Of a stretch of 64,000 bases of DNA, positions 1 through 7,289 are shown in pieces. The notes under the pieces were generated by a model that did not search any database, was not told the DNA's origin, and saw only the letters and a program-made list of their open reading frames with translations. Source of the DNA: Anabaena sp051781005 (GTDB lineage Bacteria > Cyanobacteriota > Cyanobacteriia > Cyanobacteriales > Nostocaceae); NCBI RefSeq assembly GCF_051781005.1, contig NZ_JBPWOA010000017.1, positions 124,001 to 188,000 on the forward strand. Direction: 5' to 3'. The position numbers and the translations under genes were made by a program. Positions within the stretch are counted from its first letter, which is position 1. Every line of letters begins with the position of its first letter.

Positions 1-456
1 ATTACCGCCGAAAATGTGGACTCATTGGTGCAATCAGCGGATATGGCTTTGGATTGCGCTCACAATTTCACAGAACGCAATTTGTTAAATGAAGCCTGTG
101 TGCGATCGCGTAAGCCAATGGTAGAGGCAGCTATGGACGGGATGGAGGCTTACCTCACCACGATTATTCCTGGTGTCACCCCTTGTTTATCCTGTCTATT
201 TCCAGAAAAGCCTGATTGGGATCGGCGCGGTTTTTCCGTTCTGGGCGCGGTTTCTGGGACTTTGGCTTGTTTAACAGCCTTAGAAGCCGTGAAGCTAATT
301 ACCGGTTTTAGTCAACCGCTATTGTCAGAACTACTGACGATTGACTTGAACAGAATGGAATTTGCTAAACGTCGTTCTCACCGCGATCGCAATTGTCCCG
401 TCTGCGGTAACACTGCACCTTGGAGATACTCCCAATCTCAACCGTTAACGGTGTGA
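1..456 (+). CDS. hesA: HesA, ThiF/MoeB-family adenylyltransferase (5' end outside window)
   Basis: The reading frame is already open at base 1, so the N-terminal part (ATP-binding glycine motif) lies outside the window. What remains is the C-terminal half of an E1-like/ThiF-MoeB fold. It has the DCAHNFTERNLLNEAC stretch and two CxxC pairs (CLSC and CPVC) of the structural zinc site. In heterocystous cyanobacteria hesA sits between nifW and hesB and is linked to nitrogenase cofactor or Fe-S supply, with molybdenum-cofactor-type sulfur chemistry inferred from family members. hesB follows after 72 bp. Identity is strong because of the hesA-hesB-fdxH order. Confidence 0.9.
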   Translation: MTAENVDSLVQSADMALDCAHNFTERNLLNEACVRSRKPMVEAAMDGMEAYLTTIIPGVTPCLSCLFPEKPDWDRRGFSVLGAVSGTLACLTALEAVKLITGFSQPLLSELLTIDLNRMEFAKRRSHRDRNCPVCGNTAPWRYSQSQPLTV

Positions 457-528
457 AATTCCGTTCCGCCAAAAAAGCAATTTCCCACATCTAAAAATCA
501 GAATAATCGCTACAGAACAGGAAACAAA

Positions 529-903
529 ATGGCTGTTACTTTAACAGAAAAAGCAGAATTTCGTCTGTGGGCATTTTTAAGAGGTTCCGCAACCGACGAA
601 TCTAATAAAGCTAAAAAAGGTGTCCGCATCTCTGTCAAAGATGGTGGTTGTAGTGGCTATGAATATGGAATTGACATTACAAATCAGCCTCAACCAGATG
701 ATGTCGTAACTCAACAAGGAAATGTGTTGCTTTACGTGGACGCTAAAAGTGCGCCGTTATTAGAAGGTGTTGTCATAGATTTTGTTGAGGGAGTAATGGA
801 CAGCGGTTTCAAGTTCACCAATCCCAATGCAACTGATACCTGCGGTTGTGGAAAGTCTTTTAAAACAGATGATGGTACGCCTACCGGTGTACCTTGCAGC
901 TAG
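529..903 (+). CDS. hesB: HesB, A-type iron-sulfur cluster carrier/scaffold (IscA family)
   Basis: A 124-residue A-type carrier. The three conserved cysteines are visible: one in the DGGCSGYEY motif near residue 41 and the CGCG pair near residues 105-107. It is slightly longer than IscA (~107 aa), with an N-terminal insertion (TDESNKAKKG) and a short C-terminal extension ending in a further Cys, as in nif-linked HesB proteins. Such proteins hold or transfer Fe-S clusters in the cytoplasm, here presumably for nitrogenase or FdxH in heterocysts. It lies in the nif-type order hesA-hesB-fdxH, 111 bp before the fdxH start. Confidence 0.93.
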   Translation: MAVTLTEKAEFRLWAFLRGSATDESNKAKKGVRISVKDGGCSGYEYGIDITNQPQPDDVVTQQGNVLLYVDAKSAPLLEGVVIDFVEGVMDSGFKFTNPNATDTCGCGKSFKTDDGTPTGVPCS

Positions 904-1014
904 GAAATTCAAAGTTCAAAAATTCGATCCTTTATTTTGAATTTTGAATTGTACCAGGGAGACTTAACCAAGTCAGCAAAACTAACTTTATTCACGTTTG
1001 AGGAGAATCGAACA

Positions 1015-1311
1015 ATGGCTTATCAAGTAAGATTGTTGAACAAAAAGGACAACCTTGACACCACAATTGAATGTGACGAAGAAACTACAATTCTAGATGC
1101 AGCAGAAGAAGCCGGTATTGAATTACCCTTCTCTTGTCACGCTGGTTCTTGTTCTAGCTGTGTAGGTAAAGTTGTAGAAGGTGAAATCAACCAAGATGAT
1201 CAAAACTTCTTGGATGATGAGCAAATGGCTAAAGGATTCGCTCTATTGTGTGTTACATACCCTCGCTCTAACTGCACAATTAAAACCCATCAAGAGCCTT
1301 ATCTAGTCTAA
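1015..1311 (+). CDS. fdxH: FdxH, heterocyst-type [2Fe-2S] ferredoxin
   Basis: A 98-residue plant-type ferredoxin with the cluster motif CHAGSCSSC (residues ~39-47) and a fourth Cys in LLCVTYP. The start at 1015 is preferred over the longer frame from 937. An AGGAG ribosome-binding site lies at 1001-1005, MAYQVRLLNKK is the usual beginning, and 98 aa is the family length. The family member next to hesB is the direct electron donor to dinitrogenase reductase in heterocysts. A strong hairpin with a T-rich tail follows the stop, so the hesA-hesB-fdxH transcript probably ends there, before feoA. Confidence 0.95.
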   Translation: MAYQVRLLNKKDNLDTTIECDEETTILDAAEEAGIELPFSCHAGSCSSCVGKVVEGEINQDDQNFLDDEQMAKGFALLCVTYPRSNCTIKTHQEPYLV

Positions 1312-1338
1312 AATTTTAATGTCTTAGCTTGTATAAAG

Positions 1339-1372
1339 ATGAAGGATGTTAATCATCCTTCATTCTTTTAAT
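1339..1372 (+). terminator. Rho-independent terminator after fdxH
   Basis: Perfect 10-bp stem (ATGAAGGATG / CATCCTTCAT) with a 5-base loop, followed by TCTTTTAATTTT. It begins 27 bp after the fdxH stop. Confidence 0.8.
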
Positions 1373-1397
1373 TTTAACCTTTCATTTTTATTCCGCA

Positions 1398-1649
1398 ATG
1401 TTTACTTCTTTTAGTTTTACAGGTTGCTCTTTAGAATTGCTCAAGCCAGGAGAAAAAGGAATTATTATTTCTTGTAAAACTCAGGATGAAAGCATTCGTA
1501 AAAAAATCATTTCTATGGGAATAACAACAGGAAATAGTATAAGTTTAGAACAGCAATTTCCTTGTTTAATCGTTAAATTTAATAATATATCTATGACAAT
1601 AGATCGACAAACAGCCCGCGCTATTTATGTTCGTGTGGTTGATATTTGA
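1398..1649 (+). CDS. feoA: FeoA family protein (SH3-like ferrous iron transport accessory)
   Basis: 83 residues with the FeoA/TroR-like SH3 signature: LKPGEKGIIISCK near the start, the RKKIISMGITTGNSISLEQ core, then the MTIDRQTARAIYV C-terminal strand. FeoA-domain proteins assist or regulate ferrous iron uptake through FeoB, or act alone in the cytoplasm. No feoB is nearby. A small feoA directly after fdxH is typical of nif clusters in heterocystous cyanobacteria, which fits the iron demand of nitrogenase (inference). It is separated from fdxH by a terminator, so it may have its own promoter. Confidence 0.85.
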   Translation: MFTSFSFTGCSLELLKPGEKGIIISCKTQDESIRKKIISMGITTGNSISLEQQFPCLIVKFNNISMTIDRQTARAIYVRVVDI

Positions 1650-1670
1650 GAAGATTCATATAACTAGTAG

Positions 1671-1727
1671 GGTGCGTCAGACAAATAACCTAGTAATAAA
1701 ATGATTAAATTAAAAATCTGACGCACC
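1671..1727. repeat. Hairpin repeat with GGTGCGTCAGA ends
   Basis: An 11-bp perfect inverted repeat (GGTGCGTCAGA at 1671-1681, TCTGACGCACC at 1717-1727) lies between feoA and the convergent ceramidase-like gene. A related element with the same outer sequence lies at 57072-57128. It is a dispersed hairpin repeat or small MITE and may also terminate transcription between convergent genes. Confidence 0.6.
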
Positions 1728-1745
1728 GTATACATTTTCAATTTT

Positions 1746-2396
1746 TTAGTCAGCTTTTGCCTTTATTGACCAATTTAAGATTAGTCCTCTTGCTGATAAG
1801 TACAGTAAAACTCCATTGACAAGATGCCAAAATAAATGAGTGCCAATTGGGAAATAAGGGCAAACTATCTGATCTAAACTCCGAAATAATAAAGCTAAAA
1901 GGAACACCCCTGCTGCTCCTAATAATATAAATCGCTCACGTTTTTGTTGTTGAAAATGATAAATTCCCAGTCCCAGTAAAAACAAAAATGCAGGAGCGTA
2001 GGAAAGAGATCCATTGAATATATTTGTGAATTGTTTACTGTAATCACTCGCAAAGTAAAAAACAACAATCAAAGATCCACTATAAATATATTTCATCTTC
2101 ATTACCTGACGACTGTAAAGCCATATAAAACAAAATTGAAAAAACATAATAGGCAAAACATCTAATAAGCTCGCCCATTCTGTTGCAAAGGTATGGAATA
2201 GAGTGCTACCAATACCAATTGAAATTGCTAAAATAATCAGTATCCAAATACCATTTGTAATTTTTTGTTGTCGTCGTGCTAATTGCCAAATAGCCCCTGC
2301 TGCAATGAAGAAAGAAATATTAGATATAGCATTAAATGGTTCACTCCATAAACCAGGAATGATGCGTTCACAGTAAAGATCAATGTAGTCATTCAT
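1746..2396 (-). CDS. Ceramidase-like (CREST superfamily) membrane protein
   Basis: 216 residues with about seven membrane segments. Alkaline-ceramidase family signatures are visible: DLYCER near the N-terminus, WSEPFNAISNISFFIAA, GSTLFHTFAT with a conserved His, D near LDVLPI, and GTHLFWHLVNGVLLYL at the C-terminus. These His and Asp residues form the zinc site in the superfamily, whose members are membrane amide hydrolases. The substrate in a cyanobacterium is not known, and sphingolipid cleavage should not be assumed. It shares strand and a 15-bp gap with the upstream hydroxylase-like gene, so they are probably co-transcribed. It interrupts the usual feoA-mop neighbourhood. Confidence 0.75.
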   Translation of the reverse strand: MNDYIDLYCERIIPGLWSEPFNAISNISFFIAAGAIWQLARRQQKITNGIWILIILAISIGIGSTLFHTFATEWASLLDVLPIMFFQFCFIWLYSRQVMKMKYIYSGSLIVVFYFASDYSKQFTNIFNGSLSYAPAFLFLLGLGIYHFQQQKRERFILLGAAGVFLLALLFRSLDQIVCPYFPIGTHLFWHLVNGVLLYLSARGLILNWSIKAKAD

Positions 2397-2411
2397 AGAT
2401 TTTTCTCTGTT

Positions 2412-2849
2412 TTATACGTAGGTATTTGGTTGTTCAAGTAATCCCATCGCATACTGCAAAGCATCCCCTGATATCTCATCAGAACTATGCTCTAAACCTG
2501 GTTTAATAAAATCTAGAAGTAATACTGCTCGTGGTAAATCAGAGTCGTTCCATGCTTCATGTTCTGTTGTATCTTCAAAAATTAAGCAATCACCTTCCTG
2601 CCAATGTTTTAGGGACTGACCAACGCGCAGACTACACTTTTCTGGAACAACTAAACCAAGATGCAAGCGAAATTCATTTTTTGCCCAGCCTGTGTGGGGT
2701 TGAATATGTGTATGGGGAGCTAAACGAGAAAATCCTGCTAAGGTCAAATTGGGAATTTGTTCTGACGGGGAGACAAACAAGGCTGAAAACAAGACAGTGT
2801 AAAGAATATAACGATTTATGGTAAAAAAAGATAGGTCAAGTATTGTCAA
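2412..2849 (-). CDS. Aspartyl/asparaginyl beta-hydroxylase-domain protein, probably 5'-truncated
   Basis: 145 residues. From about residue 33 the sequence matches the Asp/Asn hydroxylase (PF05118) core: IPNLTLAGFSRLAPHTHIQPHTG, the LRLHLGL-type strand, WQEGDCLIFEDTTEHEAWN with the second His, then RAVLLLDF. The iron-binding His pair and the 2-oxoglutarate-binding Arg are present. Family members are usually ~190-240 aa. The first ~30 residues here (TILDLSFFTINRYILYTVLF) do not resemble the family, and the start codon lies inside a perfect hairpin (2829-2861). I therefore infer the original 5' part was lost. The same family includes lipid A hydroxylase LpxO, so the substrate may be a lipid or a protein. 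Confidence 0.65.
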   Translation of the reverse strand: MTILDLSFFTINRYILYTVLFSALFVSPSEQIPNLTLAGFSRLAPHTHIQPHTGWAKNEFRLHLGLVVPEKCSLRVGQSLKHWQEGDCLIFEDTTEHEAWNDSDLPRAVLLLDFIKPGLEHSSDEISGDALQYAMGLLEQPNTYV

Positions 2850-2861
2850 TAAGACCTATCT
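2829..2861. repeat. Perfect hairpin at the 5' end of the hydroxylase-like gene
   Basis: AGATAGGTC (2829-2837) and GACCTATCT (2853-2861) form a 9-bp stem with a 15-base loop. The annotated start codon of the hydroxylase-like gene falls inside it. It could be a small mobile-repeat remnant or a terminator. Confidence 0.55.
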
Positions 2862-2980
2862 AATGAAAATGATACCTTTATTCTATCAAAAGCACTTAAA
2901 AAGTCAATTGAGTCTAGCAGAATACAGCGCTCTGTAGGAATCGCATTACCCATCCTACACTTTACAAGTCGCTAAATTTT

Positions 2981-3190
2981 TTAGTCAACAGCAACAAGTA
3001 CATCCGATGACTTAATTACAGCATAAGCCTCTTTACCCTCTACTAAACCCAGCTTTTCTGCTGATGATTTAGTGATGACAGATACTACTTCTACACCAGG
3101 TGCTAATTCTAGTGTTACCTCTGTATTAATTGAACCAGGAGTAACTTTTTTCACAGTTGCTTTGAATGTATTTCTGGCGCTGATTTCCAT
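2981..3190 (-). CDS. mop: Mop-domain molybdate-binding protein (molbindin)
   Basis: 69 residues, one complete Mop/TOBE domain beginning SARNTFKATVKKVTPGSINTEV and ending SAEKLGLVEGKEAYAVIKSSDVLVAVD. These pterin/molybdate-binding proteins form hexamers that store or buffer molybdate in the cytoplasm. The site near fdxH and feoA suggests a role in supplying Mo to nitrogenase (inference from context). It is transcribed toward the nif genes. The hydroxylase-like gene downstream is ~130 bp away. Confidence 0.88.
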   Translation of the reverse strand: MEISARNTFKATVKKVTPGSINTEVTLELAPGVEVVSVITKSSAEKLGLVEGKEAYAVIKSSDVLVAVD

Positions 3191-3822
3191 TATTTTTATT
3201 TTCCTTTTAGTTATTTACACTGAATAAACTAACAAATTTTATATATTAGTGGTGAATTTTTAGATTTTCTTAACAAGTCTATCGAGTAGGATGACACAAC
3301 CTGCAATTATATTTATACGAAATTACAAACAGTTGTAAATCATAATTTTTATACTTTTTTAATGGCAATTAATATAAAATTTTATCATGGATTTTTAATT
3401 TCAAATATTTGAAAAAAAGATGAAATGTGATTCCTGTTTAACCATGCTAAAAATCCGGTAATCTTTAATAAATGATTTATAATTCAAACTTATCAGAGTG
3501 ATAATATATAAATAAGCTAAATTGTTGGTAGTGAACCATTACTTCAACAAAAAGCCATTATAGAGTTATCAAAGATATTCTTACGTTATTCCTGATTAAG
3601 CTAAAACAAAGGTAGAAAGTAAGAAAGTTAGACAAAAATATAGAGAAACTGCGTAAATCTTAATTCCCAAAAAATTGATGTTTCCAAATCATTTAGGATT
3701 GCTCTATAAGAATTAGAAAGTGTTCGTCAGCTACTAATAACTCATGAGAATTGAAATAGTGTTTTTAGATATGGTGAGCAATGCTCACCATTACGTTTTT
3801 AGTTGTCGTCACAGTAATAATT
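3191..3822. other. AT-rich intergenic region with a palindrome
   Basis: About 630 bp without a convincing gene. It is strongly AT-rich and probably holds the divergent promoters of mop and the ankyrin gene. Its only clear structure is the palindrome at 3771-3791. Confidence 0.6.
3771..3791. repeat. 21-bp palindrome ATGGTGAGCA-A-TGCTCACCAT
   Basis: Perfect 10-bp arms around one base. It resembles the palindrome at 63715-63731 (GGTGGGCA-T-TGCCCACC), and both are followed by ATTA, so they are probably copies of one short dispersed repeat. It lies 31 bp before the ankyrin gene start and inside a longer open frame beginning at 3781. Confidence 0.65.
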
Positions 3823-4287
3823 ATGAGTCAAACAAATCAGCCAAAATTGAGCGCAGAAACTAACCAATGGCTAATAGCAAATGGTTACAATACTGAAGAT
3901 TTAAATCAGCGTGGTGAAAACGGTGATACAGCTTTAATGAAAGCTACTAGAGAGGGAGTCTACCCAGTTGTCAAAGAACTGATAGATGCGGGTGTAGATA
4001 TTAACGCCAGAAACAATGATCGCAATAATGCTTTATGGTTCGCTTGTTTTGGTAATCACTACGATTTAATGAATTTGCTGCTGTCAGTCAACATTGATAT
4101 TAACAATCAAAATGATAATGGTGCAACTGTCCTGATGTATGGTGCATCGGCTGGAAAGACAGAAGTAGTAAGGTTGCTATTACAACACAATCCTAACATG
4201 AATTTACAAAATTTGGACGACTATAAAGCAATTGACTTTGCCAGCAATATAGAAGTTTTAAGGTTACTGAAAAATGCCACACAGTAA
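3823..4287 (+). CDS. Small ankyrin-repeat protein
   Basis: 154 residues using the ATG at 3823 (SQTNQPKLSAE); the upstream ATG at 3781 lies inside a palindrome and would add a hydrophobic leader. Ankyrin repeats are clear: GDTALMKATREGVYPVVKELIDAGVDINARN, NNALWFACFGNHYDLMNLLLSVNIDINNQN and GATVLMYGASAGKTEVVRLLLQHNPNMNLQN, plus a degenerate last repeat. Such proteins bind other proteins; no enzyme motif is visible. The stop overlaps the start of the SagB-type gene by 14 bp, so the two are translationally coupled and may act together. Confidence 0.85.
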   Translation: MSQTNQPKLSAETNQWLIANGYNTEDLNQRGENGDTALMKATREGVYPVVKELIDAGVDINARNNDRNNALWFACFGNHYDLMNLLLSVNIDINNQNDNGATVLMYGASAGKTEVVRLLLQHNPNMNLQNLDDYKAIDFASNIEVLRLLKNATQ

Positions 4288-5560
4288 GCTTTCTAAAGAA
4301 GCCTGTCACGAGGCTACCAAGCATTCTTACCTATCAGTGCAGATGAATCCCAATTATGTGGATGCATCAACTCAACCTCACACCTTTAAAGTTTATCCAA
4401 AATTTTATCGGCGAGTGAAATTAATTGTCGATAATCCAATTCATGCTTTTATCAGGTTAACAAGCGCCATTACTTTTGAGAAGATTTACAAGGATGGTCT
4501 TTATAAACTCCGGGTAAATCCCTCAGCAGGCGCGTTATACCCAACGGAGGTTTATATTCAAATACGTGGTGTTGAGGGATTTATAGATGCTATCTATCAT
4601 CTGGAAGTTGAGAATAATTGTCTAACACTGATCTATGAATTAATTGATGATGGGTTGGAGAGTTATGTTATACCAAATAAACGTATCAATGGATTCATTT
4701 TTTTAGTTAGTTGTGTTTATTATAGGTCTAGCTGGAAATATCAAGACAGGAGCATGAGGTATTGCTTTTTGGATAGCGGACACCATTTGGGTGCGATCGC
4801 ATCTTCAGCATATCTTCACGAAAAAAACATCCAATTAATCTTTGACTTTGATAAACTCTCTCTCAATGCTGATTTAGGATTTGAGAATAAGGAGTTTATT
4901 ACTAGTTGTGTGATATCGGGAGAAACGCAAGAAAAGTCAGTCAGACGCTTAAGACTACCAGTTCCTTTTGTTTGTGGTACTGATTATTTTCAAGCTAATC
5001 AATTCATTGAAGATGCCTATCAAGCAACATCATGGCAACCTAGTCACCAGCAACATCTAGAACATCCTCAATTTAATTTTCACCGAGAAAGGTTTTCTGA
5101 GAACGTTTGGAATAGGCGTTCTATTCGACGTTTTCAAAAGCAGTCTATTTCCCAACAAACCTATTGGCAAATTTTGCAAGATGTTCAACAACCAATACCA
5201 AGTGAGAATTTTGAGGAAATAGAAATTTACTCGGTGGTGCATCGTGTCGAGGGAATGACACCCGGTTTATATAACGGTAGGAATCTCATAAATTCGGGTG
5301 ATTTTAGCGAAAATACAGGTTACTTGTGTATTAATCAGGCGCTGGCTAAAGATTGCGCTGTAACTTTGTTTTTTGTATCCGATTATCTCAGCTATCAAAC
5401 TGCTATGCAATTAGCTGGTTTTATCGGACAAAGAGTGTATCTATTTAGCAATTATTGGGGCATAGATTGTAGCGGGATTGGTGCTTTTTATGATGATGAA
5501 GCCCAAGAGTTTCTAGGAACCAATAAGGATGTGCTTTATGTAATGGCAATTGGTAAATAA
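4274..5560 (+). CDS. SagB/ThcOx-type nitroreductase-family dehydrogenase
   Basis: 428 residues containing two nitroreductase-like halves. The N-terminal half carries NPSAGALYPTEVYI and IYHLEV, the hallmark of SagB-type oxidases. The C-terminal half starts at NRRSIRRFQKQSIS (~residue 277) and ends with IDCSGIGAFYDDEAQEFLG. SagB enzymes are FMN-dependent and oxidise azolines to azoles in RiPP pathways, but many cyanobacterial homologues stand alone with unknown substrate. No YcaO/SagD or SagC partner is present here. The gene overlaps the ankyrin gene and the next gene begins 19 bp after its stop, suggesting a three-gene operon beside hupW. Confidence 0.8.
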   Translation: MPHSKLSKEACHEATKHSYLSVQMNPNYVDASTQPHTFKVYPKFYRRVKLIVDNPIHAFIRLTSAITFEKIYKDGLYKLRVNPSAGALYPTEVYIQIRGVEGFIDAIYHLEVENNCLTLIYELIDDGLESYVIPNKRINGFIFLVSCVYYRSSWKYQDRSMRYCFLDSGHHLGAIASSAYLHEKNIQLIFDFDKLSLNADLGFENKEFITSCVISGETQEKSVRRLRLPVPFVCGTDYFQANQFIEDAYQATSWQPSHQQHLEHPQFNFHRERFSENVWNRRSIRRFQKQSISQQTYWQILQDVQQPIPSENFEEIEIYSVVHRVEGMTPGLYNGRNLINSGDFSENTGYLCINQALAKDCAVTLFFVSDYLSYQTAMQLAGFIGQRVYLFSNYWGIDCSGIGAFYDDEAQEFLGTNKDVLYVMAIGK

Positions 5561-5579
5561 AATAGGAAAATCAAGAGAA

Positions 5580-5954
5580 ATGGCTAGAAGACAATTTGAT
5601 TCCCATGCTGATGATAAGCACCCTATGCAGCCAACATCAGCAGATATTATTTTGCGGCAACAATTAGAGTATTCTATTAGTAGGTACTTCTATGACGGGT
5701 GCGATCGCACTATTCAAGGTCTATTATCCGATTGTCGTTGGTATGTGACAACCCATGCTAGTGCTTTAACATTGGTAATCGAATGCCCTGATCAAGTTAC
5801 TAACTGGCGAGTTTTGCAAAAAATCGTACCAATGGGAAGTCTACTCTACAGCATTGTCAGCAGTGCTAAAATTCGCGTATGTCCCCCTGAAACTAATGGC
5901 ATACCATTTGAAATGAGGGTAGATGAATTATCAGTTTATCGTGATTGGGCATAA
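5580..5954 (+). CDS. Conserved-looking protein of unknown function
   Basis: 124 residues from the ATG at 5580 (MARRQFDSHADD), which I prefer to the ATG at 5550 that overlaps the SagB-type stop. I do not recognise a family. It is a soluble protein with a TIQGLLSDCRWYV segment, an ALTLVIECPDQVTNWRVLQKIV core that looks alpha/beta, and a basic then acidic C-terminus. A HIP1 site lies in the coding region, so base use resembles neighbouring genes. It is co-directional with ankyrin and sagB and convergent with hupW, probably the third gene of that operon. Confidence 0.65.
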   Translation: MARRQFDSHADDKHPMQPTSADIILRQQLEYSISRYFYDGCDRTIQGLLSDCRWYVTTHASALTLVIECPDQVTNWRVLQKIVPMGSLLYSIVSSAKIRVCPPETNGIPFEMRVDELSVYRDWA

Positions 5955-5981
5955 GCTAAATTTGGGATTTTGGATTATTAA

Positions 5982-6455
5982 TTAAGCCATAACATTCTGG
6001 CTGAAAATTGTGATTAGTTCTGCAAAAACTAAATCGGCTGAATGTTGGACAACTGGACTTAATTCTAAGCCTAAATTAAGGTTAGCGGCTTCAATTAAAT
6101 AAACTGTCACCTGTTGAGGAAAATCATCTGCAAAGATTTTTCTCCCGGCTGCTAAAGCATGATCCCAACGAAAATCATGCAGGTTGTAACTAGGTTCTGG
6201 CAGTGCTTCTAGTTCTTTACCTGGGACTTTAAATATAGCACCTGGTTCGGAACCTGTGCAACTGGCATCCAAAATAATTAATTTTTCACTTCCTCTCGCT
6301 TGAAACATCACTTCCATTCCCGCAGTACCACAATCAAAAATGCGGATGTTGGGGTGAGGGTTTTGAGCGAGATATTGCTGTAAACGTTGGGCGATGATTA
6401 CGCCTACAGCATCGTCATTACGATTGAGATTTCCACATCCAATGATAGTTAGCAT
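5982..6455 (-). CDS. hupW: HupW, hydrogenase maturation endopeptidase
   Basis: 157 residues of the HybD/HycI peptidase family. The N-terminal GCGNLNRNDDAVG motif supplies the first metal-binding acidic residue. LIILDASCTGSEPG supplies the second Asp and NLHDFRWDHAL the conserved His. These enzymes cleave the C-terminus of the nickel-containing large subunit after NiFe insertion. Next to a nif cluster the target is most likely the uptake hydrogenase HupL in heterocysts (inference); hupSL is not in the window. It is convergent with the SagB operon with 27 bp between stops. Confidence 0.88.
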   Translation of the reverse strand: MLTIIGCGNLNRNDDAVGVIIAQRLQQYLAQNPHPNIRIFDCGTAGMEVMFQARGSEKLIILDASCTGSEPGAIFKVPGKELEALPEPSYNLHDFRWDHALAAGRKIFADDFPQQVTVYLIEAANLNLGLELSPVVQHSADLVFAELITIFSQNVMA

Positions 6456-6652
6456 GGGATATTTATAATAACATGATTTTTATTATATCGGCGCGGAAAA
6501 ATTAATATTTACGGAAATTTTGACTATATCTTTGATTATTAACTTTATAGTGGCTATAGCAGCCGTAAGTCATGCACGAAAATCTTTATTCTCTCTGCGT
6601 TTGGCGTGATTAGTCCTACACAATATTTCTCACCCATCAGACAGAATTGTAT

Positions 6653-7021
6653 ATGCTAGTATTTCGTGATACAGACTCTAAAGGTAGAGGTATATTTGCT
6701 CAGAAGAGTTTTGCTAAAGGAGAGGTAATTGAAAAAGCAGCAGTGATTGTTATCCCTAAGCAACAAGTTAAATTAATTGTCAAAACGGTTTTATTAAATT
6801 ATTATTTTGGTTGGCATGGGGAAAGTGGAGCTATAGCTTTGGGCTTTGCGTCACTTTTTAATCATTCTTATCATCCCAATGCGCTTTATGTTAAGAATTT
6901 TTCTAAAAATGTAATTGAAATTATTGCTCATAAAGATATTCGAGCAGGTGAAGAAATTACTGTTAATTATAATGGGCAGGTTGATGATTTATCGCCTGTT
7001 TGGTTTGATGTTGTGGAGTAA
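6653..7021 (+). CDS. SET-domain protein (putative protein-lysine methyltransferase)
   Basis: 122 residues from the ATG at 6653. Compact SET domain: GRGIFAQKSFAKGEVIE at the start, the conserved ASLFNHSYHPNA segment (NHS motif that binds S-adenosylmethionine) and GEEITVNYN at the C-terminus supplying the catalytic Tyr. The post-SET cysteines are absent, as in many bacterial single-domain forms. Substrate unknown. It stands alone, divergent from hupW and separated from the NADH dehydrogenase gene by a repeat-containing gap. Confidence 0.82.
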   Translation: MLVFRDTDSKGRGIFAQKSFAKGEVIEKAAVIVIPKQQVKLIVKTVLLNYYFGWHGESGAIALGFASLFNHSYHPNALYVKNFSKNVIEIIAHKDIRAGEEITVNYNGQVDDLSPVWFDVVE

Positions 7022-7074
7022 GTCTCACGCAGAGGCGCAGAGTCGCAGAGAGTAAAACAGGAGTGAGTTATTGT

Positions 7075-7110
7075 GCGATCGCTAATGCTTGAAGTGCAGA
7101 GGAAAATAGT
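7075..7110. repeat. 36-bp copy of a piece of the ddl gene
   Basis: Bases 7075-7110 match 8847-8882 inside ddl at 35 of 36 positions; they differ only at 7091 (G here, T in ddl). Both begin with the HIP1 octamer GCGATCGC. The flanks are unrelated, so this looks like a small duplicated fragment in non-coding DNA. Confidence 0.85.
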
Positions 7111-7243
7111 ATCTTAGAGATATCTTCCAACTGGGTTGCAAGTTCCCTTTTAATAATGATTTATTTAGTAACTTTGACTACTTTCATTATTTTTTCAAGT
7201 GTTCTAAATAAACGGCAAAATATATTATGATTTTGTTACATTC

Positions 7244-7274
7244 TTGTTAAGAAAGGTTACAGGAATCTTAACAA
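7244..7274 (+). promoter_or_regulatory. Inverted repeat upstream of the NDH-2 gene (possible operator)
   Basis: TTGTTAAGA (7244-7252) and TCTTAACAA (7266-7274) form a perfect 9-bp inverted repeat around AAGGTTACAGGAA, ending 15 bp before the start codon. It has no T run and overlaps the leader, so an operator or leader hairpin is likelier than a terminator. Confidence 0.4.
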
Positions 7275-7289
7275 AAGGAAATATGTCTT

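Noticed and set aside
1746..2396. True ceramidase activity
   Set aside because: Only superfamily motifs are visible; sphingolipids are not established in this group, so the call stays at ceramidase-like.
4274..5560. A thiazole/oxazole RiPP cluster around the SagB-type gene
   Set aside because: No YcaO cyclodehydratase, precursor peptide or exporter is nearby.
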